From: JAPUDQ01 sp049289035 | Lineage (GTDB): Bacteria > Patescibacteriota > Saccharimonadia > Saccharimonadales > Saccharimonadaceae | Assembly: GCA_049289035.1 (NCBI GenBank) | Contig: JBAQIV010000050.1 | Span: forward strand, 1 to 6,796 | DNA length: 6,796 bases | Reading direction: 5' to 3' | Shown here: positions 1 to 6,284 of the stretch, in pieces | How positions within the stretch are numbered: the stretch's first letter is position 1 | How the letters are laid out: the number at the start of each line of letters is the position of its first letter | Notes under the pieces: generated by a model | Told to the model about the DNA's origin: nothing | Database searches by the model: none | What the model saw: only the letters and a program-made list of their open reading frames with translations | Translations under genes and position numbers: made by a program

Positions 1-624
1 TGCCCCGCTAACCCAACGTTATGGTACAAGAGTGAAGATTGTAGCGAAAAAGTAGCAAAATCAAAAGAAGCAAGTAACCTCACACAAAATAGCAAACCGG
101 CTAGCAGCGTCACTGCAAGCGCAAGCGACCGTATACAGTATACGCTCACGGTATATAACGTCGGAAAAGTCCTTGCAAGTGTTGACTTCAAGGAAAACAT
201 GTCAGACACACTTGAATACTCAACGCTATATGACAACGGCGGTGGTACTATCGCGAAAGAAAATGATTCAACCTATCTCAGTTGGGGCAAAGTCAGCCTC
301 AAACCTGGTGAAAAAGTCTCTCGCTCGTTTACTGTCAAGGTCCATGACAGTATACCTCTCACGGCACGCGGCCTCAGCGACCCTACTTCTTTCGACTGCA
401 TCATGACAAACGTATTCGGTAATACTGTCAATATCAATATGAATTGTCAGGCTCCCAAGGTGGTTGAACGAGTGGTCGAACAGCTACCGAACACCGGCCC
501 CGCAGAAAACATGCTCTTCTCTGGGATCGTCGGTAGCATTGTCATCTTCTTCTGGGCACGTTCACGCCAGCTCGGTACTGAAGTCAGGCTGATTCGCAAA
601 GACTTTAATGCAGGGACGATCTAA
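1..624 (+). CDS. DUF11-type surface protein with C-terminal LPNTG sorting signal (5' end missing)
   Basis: The frame is open from base 1 to the TAA at 622-624, giving 207 visible residues; the N-terminus lies outside the window. Residues about 36-150 look like one DUF11 (TIGR01451-type) beta-sandwich repeat: the opening strand is YTLTVYNVG (47-55), the middle has LKPGEKVSRSFTVKV, and the closing strand is TNVFGNTVNINM. Four cysteines (1, 14, 133, 149) could form disulfides outside the cell. LPNTG at 162-166 is followed by a hydrophobic helix (171-186) and a basic tail beginning RSRQ. That is the layout of a sortase substrate, to be cut between T and G and joined to the cell envelope. The tail after the helix has about 21 residues, longer than the few basic residues usual in Firmicutes, so simple membrane anchoring is the alternative. 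DUF11 repeats are typical of bacterial surface proteins and adhesins; the specific role here is unknown. The next gene follows at once and is probably in the same operon. Confidence 0.85.
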   Translation, partial: CPANPTLWYKSEDCSEKVAKSKEASNLTQNSKPASSVTASASDRIQYTLTVYNVGKVLASVDFKENMSDTLEYSTLYDNGGGTIAKENDSTYLSWGKVSLKPGEKVSRSFTVKVHDSIPLTARGLSDPTSFDCIMTNVFGNTVNINMNCQAPKVVERVVEQLPNTGPAENMLFSGIVGSIVIFFWARSRQLGTEVRLIRKDFNAGTI

Positions 625-629
625 GGAGG
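624..629 (+). promoter_or_regulatory. Shine-Dalgarno AGGAGG overlapping the upstream stop codon
   Basis: AGGAGG begins on the last base of the TAA stop of the LPNTG gene. It lies 2 bases before ATG 632 and 5 bases before ATG 635. The 5-base spacing favours 635 as the start of the next gene. The longer frame from ATG 608 would overlap the upstream gene and leave this strong site inside its own coding region. Confidence 0.8.
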
Positions 630-634
630 TTATG

Positions 635-1207
635 ATGAATAGTCCAGAAAGACTAAACCCAGCCGAAGTAAAGGTCGGCGCGAGCGAAGCAGCAGCGGAA
701 CAGGCTGAGAAGCTGCGCAAACTCGAATCATCGACCGAAAAATCCGGCGAACACTCTGGCGAACAACTTGCTGCCGATGCAAGAAAAGAAACTGAAGCAA
801 TCTTTAGTAAAGAAGCTGGTCGTGAACATCGTCAGGGTGGCGAACCAACTGCCGGGCCTGCTGTCATACGTAAGGTTACTCAGCGCGAAAAAACTCGTGT
901 CTACAAACAGACGTTGAAGCGTGTACAGGGTGAAATGAGCGCACCACGTCGGGCATTTAGTAAGGTCATTCATGCGCCTATCGTTGAGCGATCGAGCGAG
1001 ATTGTTGGCAATACAGTAGCACGGCCAAATGCCCTCCTCTACGGCAGTATCTTCTCCTTTGTTTCACTTGCCGTTATGTACGGTATCGGACGCTACTACG
1101 GGTATCAGTTATCCGGCTTTGAGATGATCGGTTCGTATGCTCTCGGCTGGGCCATTGGCCTAATGGTTGATTATTTCCGCGTGCTTGCTACTGGTAAGGC
1201 TAGTTAA
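635..1207 (+). CDS. small membrane protein with charged N-terminus and two C-terminal helices, function unknown
   Basis: A 190-residue protein read from ATG 635; ATG 632 and ATG 608 are in-frame alternatives that fit the ribosome site less well. Residues 1-72 are hydrophilic, rich in Glu, Ala and Lys and probably disordered or helical. Residues about 78-111 are strongly basic (RKVTQREKTRVYKQTLKRV). Two hydrophobic helices follow at about 134-153 and 162-181, separated by a short GYQLSGFE turn. The basic stretch ahead of the membrane suggests a cytoplasmic N-terminus with both ends inside. I see no signal peptide, enzyme motif or named domain. It follows the LPNTG protein gene with a 10-base gap and shares its operon, so a role in placing or anchoring that surface protein is possible but unproven. 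It converges on the ATPase gene across the structured spacer. Confidence 0.82.
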   Translation: MNSPERLNPAEVKVGASEAAAEQAEKLRKLESSTEKSGEHSGEQLAADARKETEAIFSKEAGREHRQGGEPTAGPAVIRKVTQREKTRVYKQTLKRVQGEMSAPRRAFSKVIHAPIVERSSEIVGNTVARPNALLYGSIFSFVSLAVMYGIGRYYGYQLSGFEMIGSYALGWAIGLMVDYFRVLATGKAS

Positions 1208-1255
1208 CTCACAGATATTTAGTGTGACTCGTACCCTATGGCGCTTCGTCTTGTC

Positions 1256-1261
1256 TATAAT
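1256..1261 (+). promoter_or_regulatory. possible -10 box TATAAT before the structured spacer
   Basis: A perfect TATAAT lies 48 bases after the stop of the two-helix membrane protein, which would place a transcription start near 1268. No convincing -35 box stands 16-18 bases upstream, and no TG pair stands in the extended -10 position, so this is a weak call. It matters because it would fix the strand and 5' end of the candidate RNA that follows. Confidence 0.35.
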
Positions 1262-1267
1262 ATAACT

Positions 1268-1520
1268 AACCCCATCCCGATCTAAGCTTCCCCTATCGGA
1301 GCCAAAAAGCAACCAGCAAGCGACAGCGCAGCCTTAGGGGCGGGGAGCCTATAGTAGTGGATTCATTCCAGTGCTATATGCGGGGCGGGTGCGATTCGCC
1401 AGTGGCGAATCGCAAGGGAATCTTCCGGCGGTAGCTATGCTACCGACTGAGAAGTTCCGGCACCCAAGAGACGTGATAGCTCGTCCCTGACGAACCCGGC
1501 GTTTACGTCGGGTTCTGGTT
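1268..1520 (+). ncRNA. candidate structured non-coding RNA, class unknown
   Basis: About 250 bases between convergent genes hold a chain of hairpins and no reading frame. (1) CCGAT 1277-1281 pairs with ATCGG 1295-1299. Alternatively, CCCC 1290-1293 pairs with GGGG at 1342-1345 or at 1337-1340. (2) 1350-1361 pairs with 1367-1378, 12 positions with one G-G mismatch and a 5-base loop. (3) 1391-1400 pairs with 1404-1413, a perfect 10 bp with loop AGT. (4) GGAA and CTTC (1417-1420, 1422-1425) pair with GAAG-TTCC (1451-1458), 8 bp with one bulged T. (5) 1429-1435 pairs with 1439-1445, 7 bp capping stem 4. GGGT 1387-1390 can pair with ACCC 1462-1465 and close elements 3-5 into one multibranch domain. 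The 10-bp stem at 1492-1515 would end it. I looked for RNase P (GAGGAAAGU), tmRNA, SRP, TPP, FMN and cobalamin signatures and found none complete. The strand is inferred from the -10 box and the terminator. Confidence 0.5.
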
Positions 1521-1522
1521 AA
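1492..1522 (+). terminator. terminator-like hairpin between convergent units
   Basis: GAACCCGGCG (1492-1501) pairs with 1506-1515 in a perfect 10-bp stem including one G-T pair, with loop TTTA. On the + strand it is followed by TGGTTAATTAT, a weak T-rich tail. On the - strand it begins 7 bases past the TAA of the ATPase gene but has no T-run after it. It may serve both directions, with the + strand fit better. Confidence 0.55.
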
Positions 1523-4500
1523 TTATACCGCTGGTGTCTGTGGAGGCTGTTTAGGCATATCATCTGGTAGTGGTATTTCTTCATCAAGTCCTGGCGTTGC
1601 ATGGTGTAAATTACCTCGTACGTCTATAAATATCTCGTCAAAATTCTCTTCTTCGTCTGTCTTAGCAATTTTAAGTGTCGAGGGATCGGTTGGCTTTGGT
1701 TGACCTAGCTGGTCATCCTCCACTGCGCTAATTTTACGTAGGGACGCTTCTAGCTGCTGATGATCGCCCGCTGAAGGTTGAGCTTGGTTGTTTTGACCTG
1801 GCGTATTAAACGATACGCCCGTGCCAAAGCCCTTACCCTGTAATTGACGTAGCCGCGTGTCCCTTGCTGCGGTCTGGCTTGTCGGCACTACAGCCGGTGG
1901 TTTCACTTCATCATTAGGCATTGCAGCTTGCAGTGAAGCGACTTTGTTAGCCACATCTTTGGGGGCGTTAGCAGGCTGAGGTTGGAGTGCAGGGCTACTA
2001 GAGGGTGCTGGCGTAGCTGATGAGCCGCCTGGTAAGGCTGTTGCTGGTTGCTTTGCGGTAACTGGTTTTGTAGCGGCATCTGCCGTAGGAGCTTGCTTCC
2101 GCTTCGCCAGCCACTCATCTAGGAATGATGAGCCAGTCCCTGATGTCGCAGCGCCCGCTTGCGACTTCCCTAGCAACTCGTCTCGACGCTTATCACGCGC
2201 TTCATCGCCAGCCCTGAGACGGGCAAATATCTCCCGCTCCACATCGGCACGTGGTCGCCCAAACTTAGCCGCCGATAGGCGCTTCAACGCATCTGTCAGC
2301 TGCAAATTGGGTGTACCAAGCGGTGGCAACAGCGACATACTAAAGGGCTGCGAGGGTACGTTATTGATCATGACACTCGCGATCGTCTCAAAGTTCGGCA
2401 AGCGCGTCAGATCCTCGGCGTCAAAGGTCGGTGAGAACCGCTTTACCATGAGCTCAGCATCGGTTGTACCAATACGACCAGCGATAACCGTACCGACGTT
2501 ACCAATGATTGCCTCACGAATTTTATCGGTAAGCTGCGTCATAAATTGGTTGGCAAGAATGAGATTGAGTCGGTATTTCCTCGCCTCTGACAAGATAGAC
2601 TCAAAGCTGTCGGTCGCGAAGTTTTGAAACTCATCGACATAGAGCGCGAAATCTTCACGCTGATCTTCGGGCACATCAGCCCGGCCCATGGCGGCAGCTT
2701 GAAACTTCATAACAAATATCATACCGAGCAGCTGAGAGTTAAGCTCACCAGTCTTGCCTTTACTGAGGTTAACGAGCAATATCTTTTTGTTGTCCATGAT
2801 ATCGCGCAAGTTAAAACCAGATTTTGTTTGGCCTATGATATTACGCATCATTTCATTGCTCAAGAAGGCGCCAAACTTACTGACAAACCAACCCAGCACC
2901 TCTGACTTATGATAGTCACTAGTCTGCGCCATCTCTTTATTCCAAAAATCCAGAACAGTTTGATCTGTTACATACTTTAACTTTTCTTTAGAAAACTCGT
3001 TGTCATTGAAGACTTGCGGTATGTCGATAAATGTCGAGCCATTGGGATCACTCATAATCGTAAGTGCCGCGTTGCGGAACCAGTGCTCATAGCGCGGACC
3101 GATAATACCAGTGTGGCCTGGATCATAGAGACGATACAACATAGCAATCGCTTCTTGCACCAAGAAGTCACGCTGATCTGGCGTGTCATACTCAAAGAGG
3201 TTAAGCCCAACCGGACTTGCCATATCGGCCGGGTTAAAGTATATGACGTCTTCGACGCGCTCCTTTGGTACCATGCCCATCAGCGCTTCAGCCGAGTCAC
3301 CGTGTGGATCAATAAACGCAAACCCTTTACCATCGAGCATATCTTGCAAAGCAAGGTTCTCGAGAAGTTTTGATTTACCGGTACCGGTCTGACCGATTAT
3401 GTAGGTATGGCGGCGGCGATCCACCGTACCGAGTCGTATCTCCTTCTTGACACCACGAAATATGTTGTAGCCCAGTAAAAAGCCTTCGTCGAGCAGCTGA
3501 TGCGGGCCATCAACCTGTTTGATAGCTTGCCGCTGCACCTGTGATGTCGGGATGTTTTTCTGATCAGGCAAATGGAAGACTGTTGCAAGCTCTACGCTGT
3601 TTAGCACATTCTTTTTAATATCTTGTGGGAAAAATCGAAATATAAACGAGGTGACAAATTGCTCGACATTTTTCGTCGTGGCAAATTTAAAACCATTTTT
3701 TCCAGGGGCATCAAAGAGCGCAAAGCTCGCAACGACATTTTTCATAAGACCCTGAGCCCGTGCAGAAACATTCGATGAAGCGATGACACGTATCAGAACT
3801 TCGTAGCCAGGATGGCGTGTTTTTTCCTCAATTGCTTCAACCGTCGACTGCTCGAGTGTTGTTAATTGTTTATCTTCTGGCTTAACCTCTTTATTCTCGG
3901 GCGCTTTCCATAGGGCCTCCAGCAGGTCCTTTGGCGCGATCGCGCCACCAGCGAAACCGCCACTCGACTTACTGCCTTTGTCTTTACGAATCTTATTTGC
4001 CTTATAAATAGCATTCTTCTCCCAGCCGTCCGGCGCTGGTCTGAGCAACACCTGTATGCCCACGCCATCTTCACGCCCCGCAGCGGACAAAGCGTTGAGA
4101 AGCGCTCGCATAGCGTCACGCTTCGATTCTTGATAGGTCGCTATAGGATACGCGTAATCTTTTTTTAACGTAAACTCGCCACCAATCGTTCCGCTAATCT
4201 TACCGACTTTACTAAATAAGTTATGTTCTTCTACCTCCTCAAGTCGAGCTGCCGGATACGCAGCGGAAACTGCTTGTTGCACCACATCGATCAAGACGTG
4301 AGGCACGGCCACATAATAATGTACCAGTCCTTTGCTCGCGATAATTTCAAACGCCATATGACGCTGACCGTAGACTTTTGTCTTAAAGCCCTTCATGGCG
4401 GTACTTGCGATGATGTTATACATGACTTGAGCTTGGCTCAACGCTTCATCAGTAATATCACGCTCATCGCGTCCACCCGTCTCTATGTCATCACCAGGTG

Positions 4501-4651
4501 GCGGTAGATGAATAAGGAATGGCACCATCTTGAGGCCACGCTCGTAGTTTTTGGCCTCACGGACTATTTTTCGATACTGCAAGTAGACGACACTCAAAAA
4601 ACCGCCTATAACGACAGTAGCGATCAAAACTCCAAATATTATTTCGCCCAC
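1523..4651 (-). CDS. membrane-anchored VirD4/TraG-like ATPase (type IV secretion coupling-protein family)
   Basis: A 1042-residue protein starting at GTG 4651, with GAGGAG 4 bases upstream. One N-terminal helix (about 4-25) followed by basic residues (YRK, REAK) predicts N-out topology with the bulk in the cytoplasm. Residues about 60-400 form a region before the ATPase core with no motif I can name. The core holds Walker A GQTGTGKS (420-427), FIDPHGD (446-452), a predicted mostly helical insert at about 500-600, Walker B ALYVDE (669-674) and the sensor-like ANQ (700-702), followed by GNVGTVIAGRIGTTDAELM (717-735). This order is that of the FtsK/HerA/VirD4 superfamily; VirD4 proteins bind substrates and feed them to type IV secretion channels as hexamers. 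Residues about 830-1042 are Pro/Ala/Gln-rich and acidic near the end, probably disordered. Classical VirD4 has two membrane helices; one is seen here. Its TAA stop faces the structured spacer. The family is clear; the substrate, DNA or protein, is not. Confidence 0.92.
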   Translation of the reverse strand: MGEIIFGVLIATVVIGGFLSVVYLQYRKIVREAKNYERGLKMVPFLIHLPPPGDDIETGGRDERDITDEALSQAQVMYNIIASTAMKGFKTKVYGQRHMAFEIIASKGLVHYYVAVPHVLIDVVQQAVSAAYPAARLEEVEEHNLFSKVGKISGTIGGEFTLKKDYAYPIATYQESKRDAMRALLNALSAAGREDGVGIQVLLRPAPDGWEKNAIYKANKIRKDKGSKSSGGFAGGAIAPKDLLEALWKAPENKEVKPEDKQLTTLEQSTVEAIEEKTRHPGYEVLIRVIASSNVSARAQGLMKNVVASFALFDAPGKNGFKFATTKNVEQFVTSFIFRFFPQDIKKNVLNSVELATVFHLPDQKNIPTSQVQRQAIKQVDGPHQLLDEGFLLGYNIFRGVKKEIRLGTVDRRRHTYIIGQTGTGKSKLLENLALQDMLDGKGFAFIDPHGDSAEALMGMVPKERVEDVIYFNPADMASPVGLNLFEYDTPDQRDFLVQEAIAMLYRLYDPGHTGIIGPRYEHWFRNAALTIMSDPNGSTFIDIPQVFNDNEFSKEKLKYVTDQTVLDFWNKEMAQTSDYHKSEVLGWFVSKFGAFLSNEMMRNIIGQTKSGFNLRDIMDNKKILLVNLSKGKTGELNSQLLGMIFVMKFQAAAMGRADVPEDQREDFALYVDEFQNFATDSFESILSEARKYRLNLILANQFMTQLTDKIREAIIGNVGTVIAGRIGTTDAELMVKRFSPTFDAEDLTRLPNFETIASVMINNVPSQPFSMSLLPPLGTPNLQLTDALKRLSAAKFGRPRADVEREIFARLRAGDEARDKRRDELLGKSQAGAATSGTGSSFLDEWLAKRKQAPTADAATKPVTAKQPATALPGGSSATPAPSSSPALQPQPANAPKDVANKVASLQAAMPNDEVKPPAVVPTSQTAARDTRLRQLQGKGFGTGVSFNTPGQNNQAQPSAGDHQQLEASLRKISAVEDDQLGQPKPTDPSTLKIAKTDEEENFDEIFIDVRGNLHHATPGLDEEIPLPDDMPKQPPQTPAV

Positions 4652-4652
4652 C

Positions 4653-5081
4653 CTACTCCTCTTGCGGTACTTTTATTACCTTGCCATACCGCTTGTTGAG
4701 ATAATCTGCTTGTAGACGGCTCACGGCTTGCTCTTGGGCGTAGGGGTCGTGCTTTGTCTCAGATATCACCTTTTTCGCCTTCTCAACCCATTCTTTCTCT
4801 ATCAGATCTTCATCTGCCGCAACGAGTGGATTTGATGCGTCATGCGTTGAAGCCAATGGCTGTCCGGTTTGTTGCGCAGGAGCTGCGGCAGCCGGAAGTG
4901 GCACAACCGGCAGAGGAGGAGGTGTGTCGCCAACCCCAGCACTGGTTCGCTGTTCTTGCGGCGCCGGACGTTCCTGCGACATAGCCTGTTCAGGAGCACG
5001 CGGTGCTTGTACCTCAGGGGCCTTCGGTAAAACTGGCCCCATTTCAGGCGCACCATAGGGAGATGGGAGTATCGGTTCCAT
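4653..5081 (-). CDS. proline-rich protein with conserved-looking helical C-terminus, ATPase partner candidate
   Basis: A 142-residue protein from ATG 5081 to TAG 4653-4655. Residues 1-85 are rich in Pro, Ala and Gln (PPPLPVVPLP at 54-63), low-complexity and probably disordered. Residues about 88-137 look ordered and helical, with two charged amphipathic blocks: DEDLIEKEWVEKAKKVI (90-106) and LQADYLNKRYGKVIK (123-137). There is no signal peptide or membrane helix, so it should be cytoplasmic. I recall similar short proteins beside VirD4-like ATPases in Patescibacteria, but I cannot name a family. The one-base gap to the ATPase start and the shared proline-rich style of the ATPase C-terminus suggest that the two work in one complex. 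Its own promoter lies in the 41-base gap before it, and it has no ribosome site. Confidence 0.85.
   Translation of the reverse strand: MEPILPSPYGAPEMGPVLPKAPEVQAPRAPEQAMSQERPAPQEQRTSAGVGDTPPPLPVVPLPAAAAPAQQTGQPLASTHDASNPLVAADEDLIEKEWVEKAKKVISETKHDPYAQEQAVSRLQADYLNKRYGKVIKVPQEE
4656..4661 (-). promoter_or_regulatory. Shine-Dalgarno GAGGAG for the ATPase, inside the end of the upstream gene
   Basis: GAGGAG forms the last two sense codons of the proline-rich protein. It is followed by TAG, one G, and then the GTG start of the ATPase. The stop-to-start gap of one base implies that ribosomes finishing the small protein restart on the ATPase, which would hold the two at a linked ratio. Confidence 0.8.
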
Positions 5082-5089
5082 ATAGAGAA

Positions 5090-5098
5090 ATTATAGCA
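5090..5098 (-). promoter_or_regulatory. extended -10 promoter TGC-TATAAT giving a leaderless mRNA
   Basis: On the - strand TGC (5098-5096) and TATAAT (5095-5090) stand 8 bases before the ATG at 5081. Transcription should start at about 5083-5081, on or next to the A of the ATG, leaving no room for a Shine-Dalgarno. There is no good -35 box, as is common for extended -10 promoters. It would drive the proline-rich protein and the ATPase. Confidence 0.7.
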
Positions 5099-5122
5099 TA
5101 GTGACTACTGATACGGCTATGC

Positions 5123-5527
5123 TTATTGCGTCAGCGTTTCCGTACGTTTAAGGGCATAGAAAACCGCAAGAGCCGTGAGCACAGCCACGAGAGCAAAATC
5201 AAAAAGACTAATTTTACCCAATGACTGCATGGCAAGCAGACAGACAGGTGCAAAAGCCGTAATGCTCGCTATATAATATAACCGTCGCATCGACGCATGG
5301 CCAGACAGAGCCTGTCGGCGTTTACTAGGCACTATATGCCAAAACACTGCCCGTCCATGACGCATAATGATAAAGATCAAACTAGCAAACAATATATATA
5401 ACATCAAAAAGACGAGCAATATGCTCGTCACATTTTCGCTTGGGTCGGACCACGTCATCAAAGACAGTATCACCGCGATACTGGTGGGGGGCATCAGATA
5501 CACGATATTAGTTGTGGTAATTGCCAT
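5123..5527 (-). CDS. four-helix integral membrane protein, function unknown
   Basis: A 134-residue protein from ATG 5527 to TAA 5123-5125. Four hydrophobic helices can be placed at about 7-25, 33-55, 83-101 and 107-126. Between helices 2 and 3 lies a basic loop of about 27 residues (RHGRAVFWH, SKRRQ, RR). That loop and the final KRTETLTQ suggest that the loop and both termini face the cytoplasm. There are no catalytic motifs or conserved polar residues within the helices that I can tie to a transporter family, and no signal peptide beyond helix 1. It lies 41 bases upstream of the proline-rich protein and is read in the same direction. The second promoter in that gap means it need not be expressed with the ATPase. 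A link to the secretion ATPase is suggested by position only. Confidence 0.78.
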   Translation of the reverse strand: MAITTTNIVYLMPPTSIAVILSLMTWSDPSENVTSILLVFLMLYILFASLIFIIMRHGRAVFWHIVPSKRRQALSGHASMRRLYYIASITAFAPVCLLAMQSLGKISLFDFALVAVLTALAVFYALKRTETLTQ

Positions 5528-5533
5528 ACTCTC

Positions 5534-5542
5534 ACTATAGCA
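5534..5542 (-). promoter_or_regulatory. extended -10 promoter TGC-TATAGT giving a leaderless mRNA
   Basis: On the - strand TGC (5542-5540) and TATAGT (5539-5534) end 6 bases before the ATG at 5527, so transcription should begin on the start codon. The TGC-TATAR core matches the promoter before the proline-rich protein and the one at 5922-5930. No -35 box is seen at the right distance. Confidence 0.65.
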
Positions 5543-5550
5543 TTTATCAA

Positions 5551-5915
5551 AAAGGGTTGGTGTGCCTGCGCGACAAACTACAGAGTCACGAGTGACGACA
5601 TCCGCCGCTATATATTAAATGAAGGGCGCGTGTCACAAAGTAACGAGCTCGTCGCGCAAGGCGACTTGACCGCTTGCCTCTTTGATCGGTGAAGATCAAC
5701 GGGGCATATAATATGCGATCAACTTCGCGGAGCTTAGAGCTTTCACCTATTGCAAAAACTTTGGCGCTCGACGCGGATTTGGTAGTGTTAGGCAGCGTTT
5801 TTCTGTTTGTCGTTAGCTGCCTTTTCACTACCAAAAACAAATTATAGATTGTAATTATTACTATAAATTTGTTTGATTTTTTAACGTTCTCTGCTTTTTA
5901 TTTTTTCAAAAGCCT
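5551..5915 (-). ncRNA. candidate non-coding transcript with nested hairpins
   Basis: A strong - strand promoter (5922-5950) points into about 365 bases without a believable gene. The segment is GC-richer than the AT-rich DNA upstream and full of self-complementarity. It holds the nested hairpin at 5778-5835 and the stem GGTGAA/TTCACC around 5688-5747. Inside that stem are two GATCAAC copies flanking a GCATA/TATGC hairpin, and further along are a palindrome ACGAGCTCGT (5642-5651) and a GTCAC/GTGAC hairpin near 5590-5600. A T5 run at 5549-5553 could mark its end, although the preceding bases form no clean local terminator stem. An 84-codon frame at 5586-5840 exists but starts with TTG and does not read like a protein. 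No RNase P, SRP or complete tmRNA signature is present. The strand comes from the promoter; the ends are approximate. Confidence 0.35.
5778..5835 (-). repeat. nested inverted repeat (10 bp + 7 bp)
   Basis: TTTGGTAGTG (5778-5787) is the exact reverse complement of 5826-5835. Inside it AGGCAGC (5790-5796) pairs exactly with 5816-5822. The two stems are separated by a 2x3 internal loop and capped by a 19-base loop. There are 17 paired positions with no mismatch. There is no T-run next to it, so it is not a simple terminator. Confidence 0.8.
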
Positions 5916-6110
5916 ACTCCTTTTATAGCACAAGCACGTTATATGGTCAATACTTTTATACAATTTATTGTTGTAATAAAGTAATAATTTCCAAAATTTA
6001 TCTATTTGCGGTCTTTATATAGTATTTTTATCTACTATTATATAATGTATAAATTACAATATTTATTTTGTAAATTTAAGCTATAACTACTCTTATACTT
6101 GTGTTTGGGG
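5847..6110. other. very AT-rich intergenic segment
   Basis: Counting bases gives 17.5% GC over 5941-6060, far below the coding regions. No frame of useful length or clear protein character is present. It holds the - strand promoter at 5922-5950 and several TATAAT-like words that are expected by chance at this composition. An easily melted or curved regulatory region is possible. I see no cluster of DnaA boxes to support an origin; the nearest near-match is TTTTCCACA at 6674-6682. Confidence 0.6.
5922..5950 (-). promoter_or_regulatory. promoter TTGACC - 17 - TGC-TATAAA
   Basis: The -35 box TTGACC (5950-5945), a 17-base spacer, and TATAAA (5927-5922) preceded by TGC (5930-5928) form the best - strand promoter in the window. 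Its start would be near 5915. No start codon follows closely, unlike at the two leaderless promoters of the same type, which favours an RNA product. Confidence 0.6.
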
Positions 6111-6284
6111 TAGTCTACATTTGCAAATTTTTGCGATGCGAATGCCCCCTCCTTTTCTCTAAATACGTGCTCCCGGCGTGATGGTGTTTATCACGACTCC
6201 GCGCACATCTCGTATGGTTCAGTCTTTACGACATTCTTAAAATATTGGTTTGAGTTACCGTATAAAGTATTACTTTTGCAACTA

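Noticed and set aside
608..634. ATG 608 as the start of the two-helix protein
   Set aside because: It overlaps the upstream gene by 17 bases and would put the strong AGGAGG inside the coding region; ATG 635 has normal spacing.
1381..1470. FMN or TPP riboswitch in the structured spacer
   Set aside because: Fragments such as CCGGCGGTAG (FMN-like) and GGGTGC...CTGAGAA...ACCC (TPP-like) occur, but the remaining conserved cores (for TPP, the CUGAU...GGAUAAU part) are absent and no biosynthesis gene follows.
1480..1515. RNase P 3' core, from GACGAACCCGGCGTTTA resembling ACAGAACCCGGCUUA
   Set aside because: The partner GAGGAAAGUCCGG is missing from the spacer, and the bases form a self-contained terminator-like hairpin.
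2307..2905. Frames on the + strand within the ATPase gene
   Set aside because: They are opposite-strand shadows of a clearly coding 1042-residue gene with intact motifs.
5586..5840. 84-codon frame on the - strand
   Set aside because: It starts with TTG, has no ribosome site, reads as an unconvincing Arg/Ser-rich protein and overlaps the nested hairpin. It may be an accident of structured DNA.
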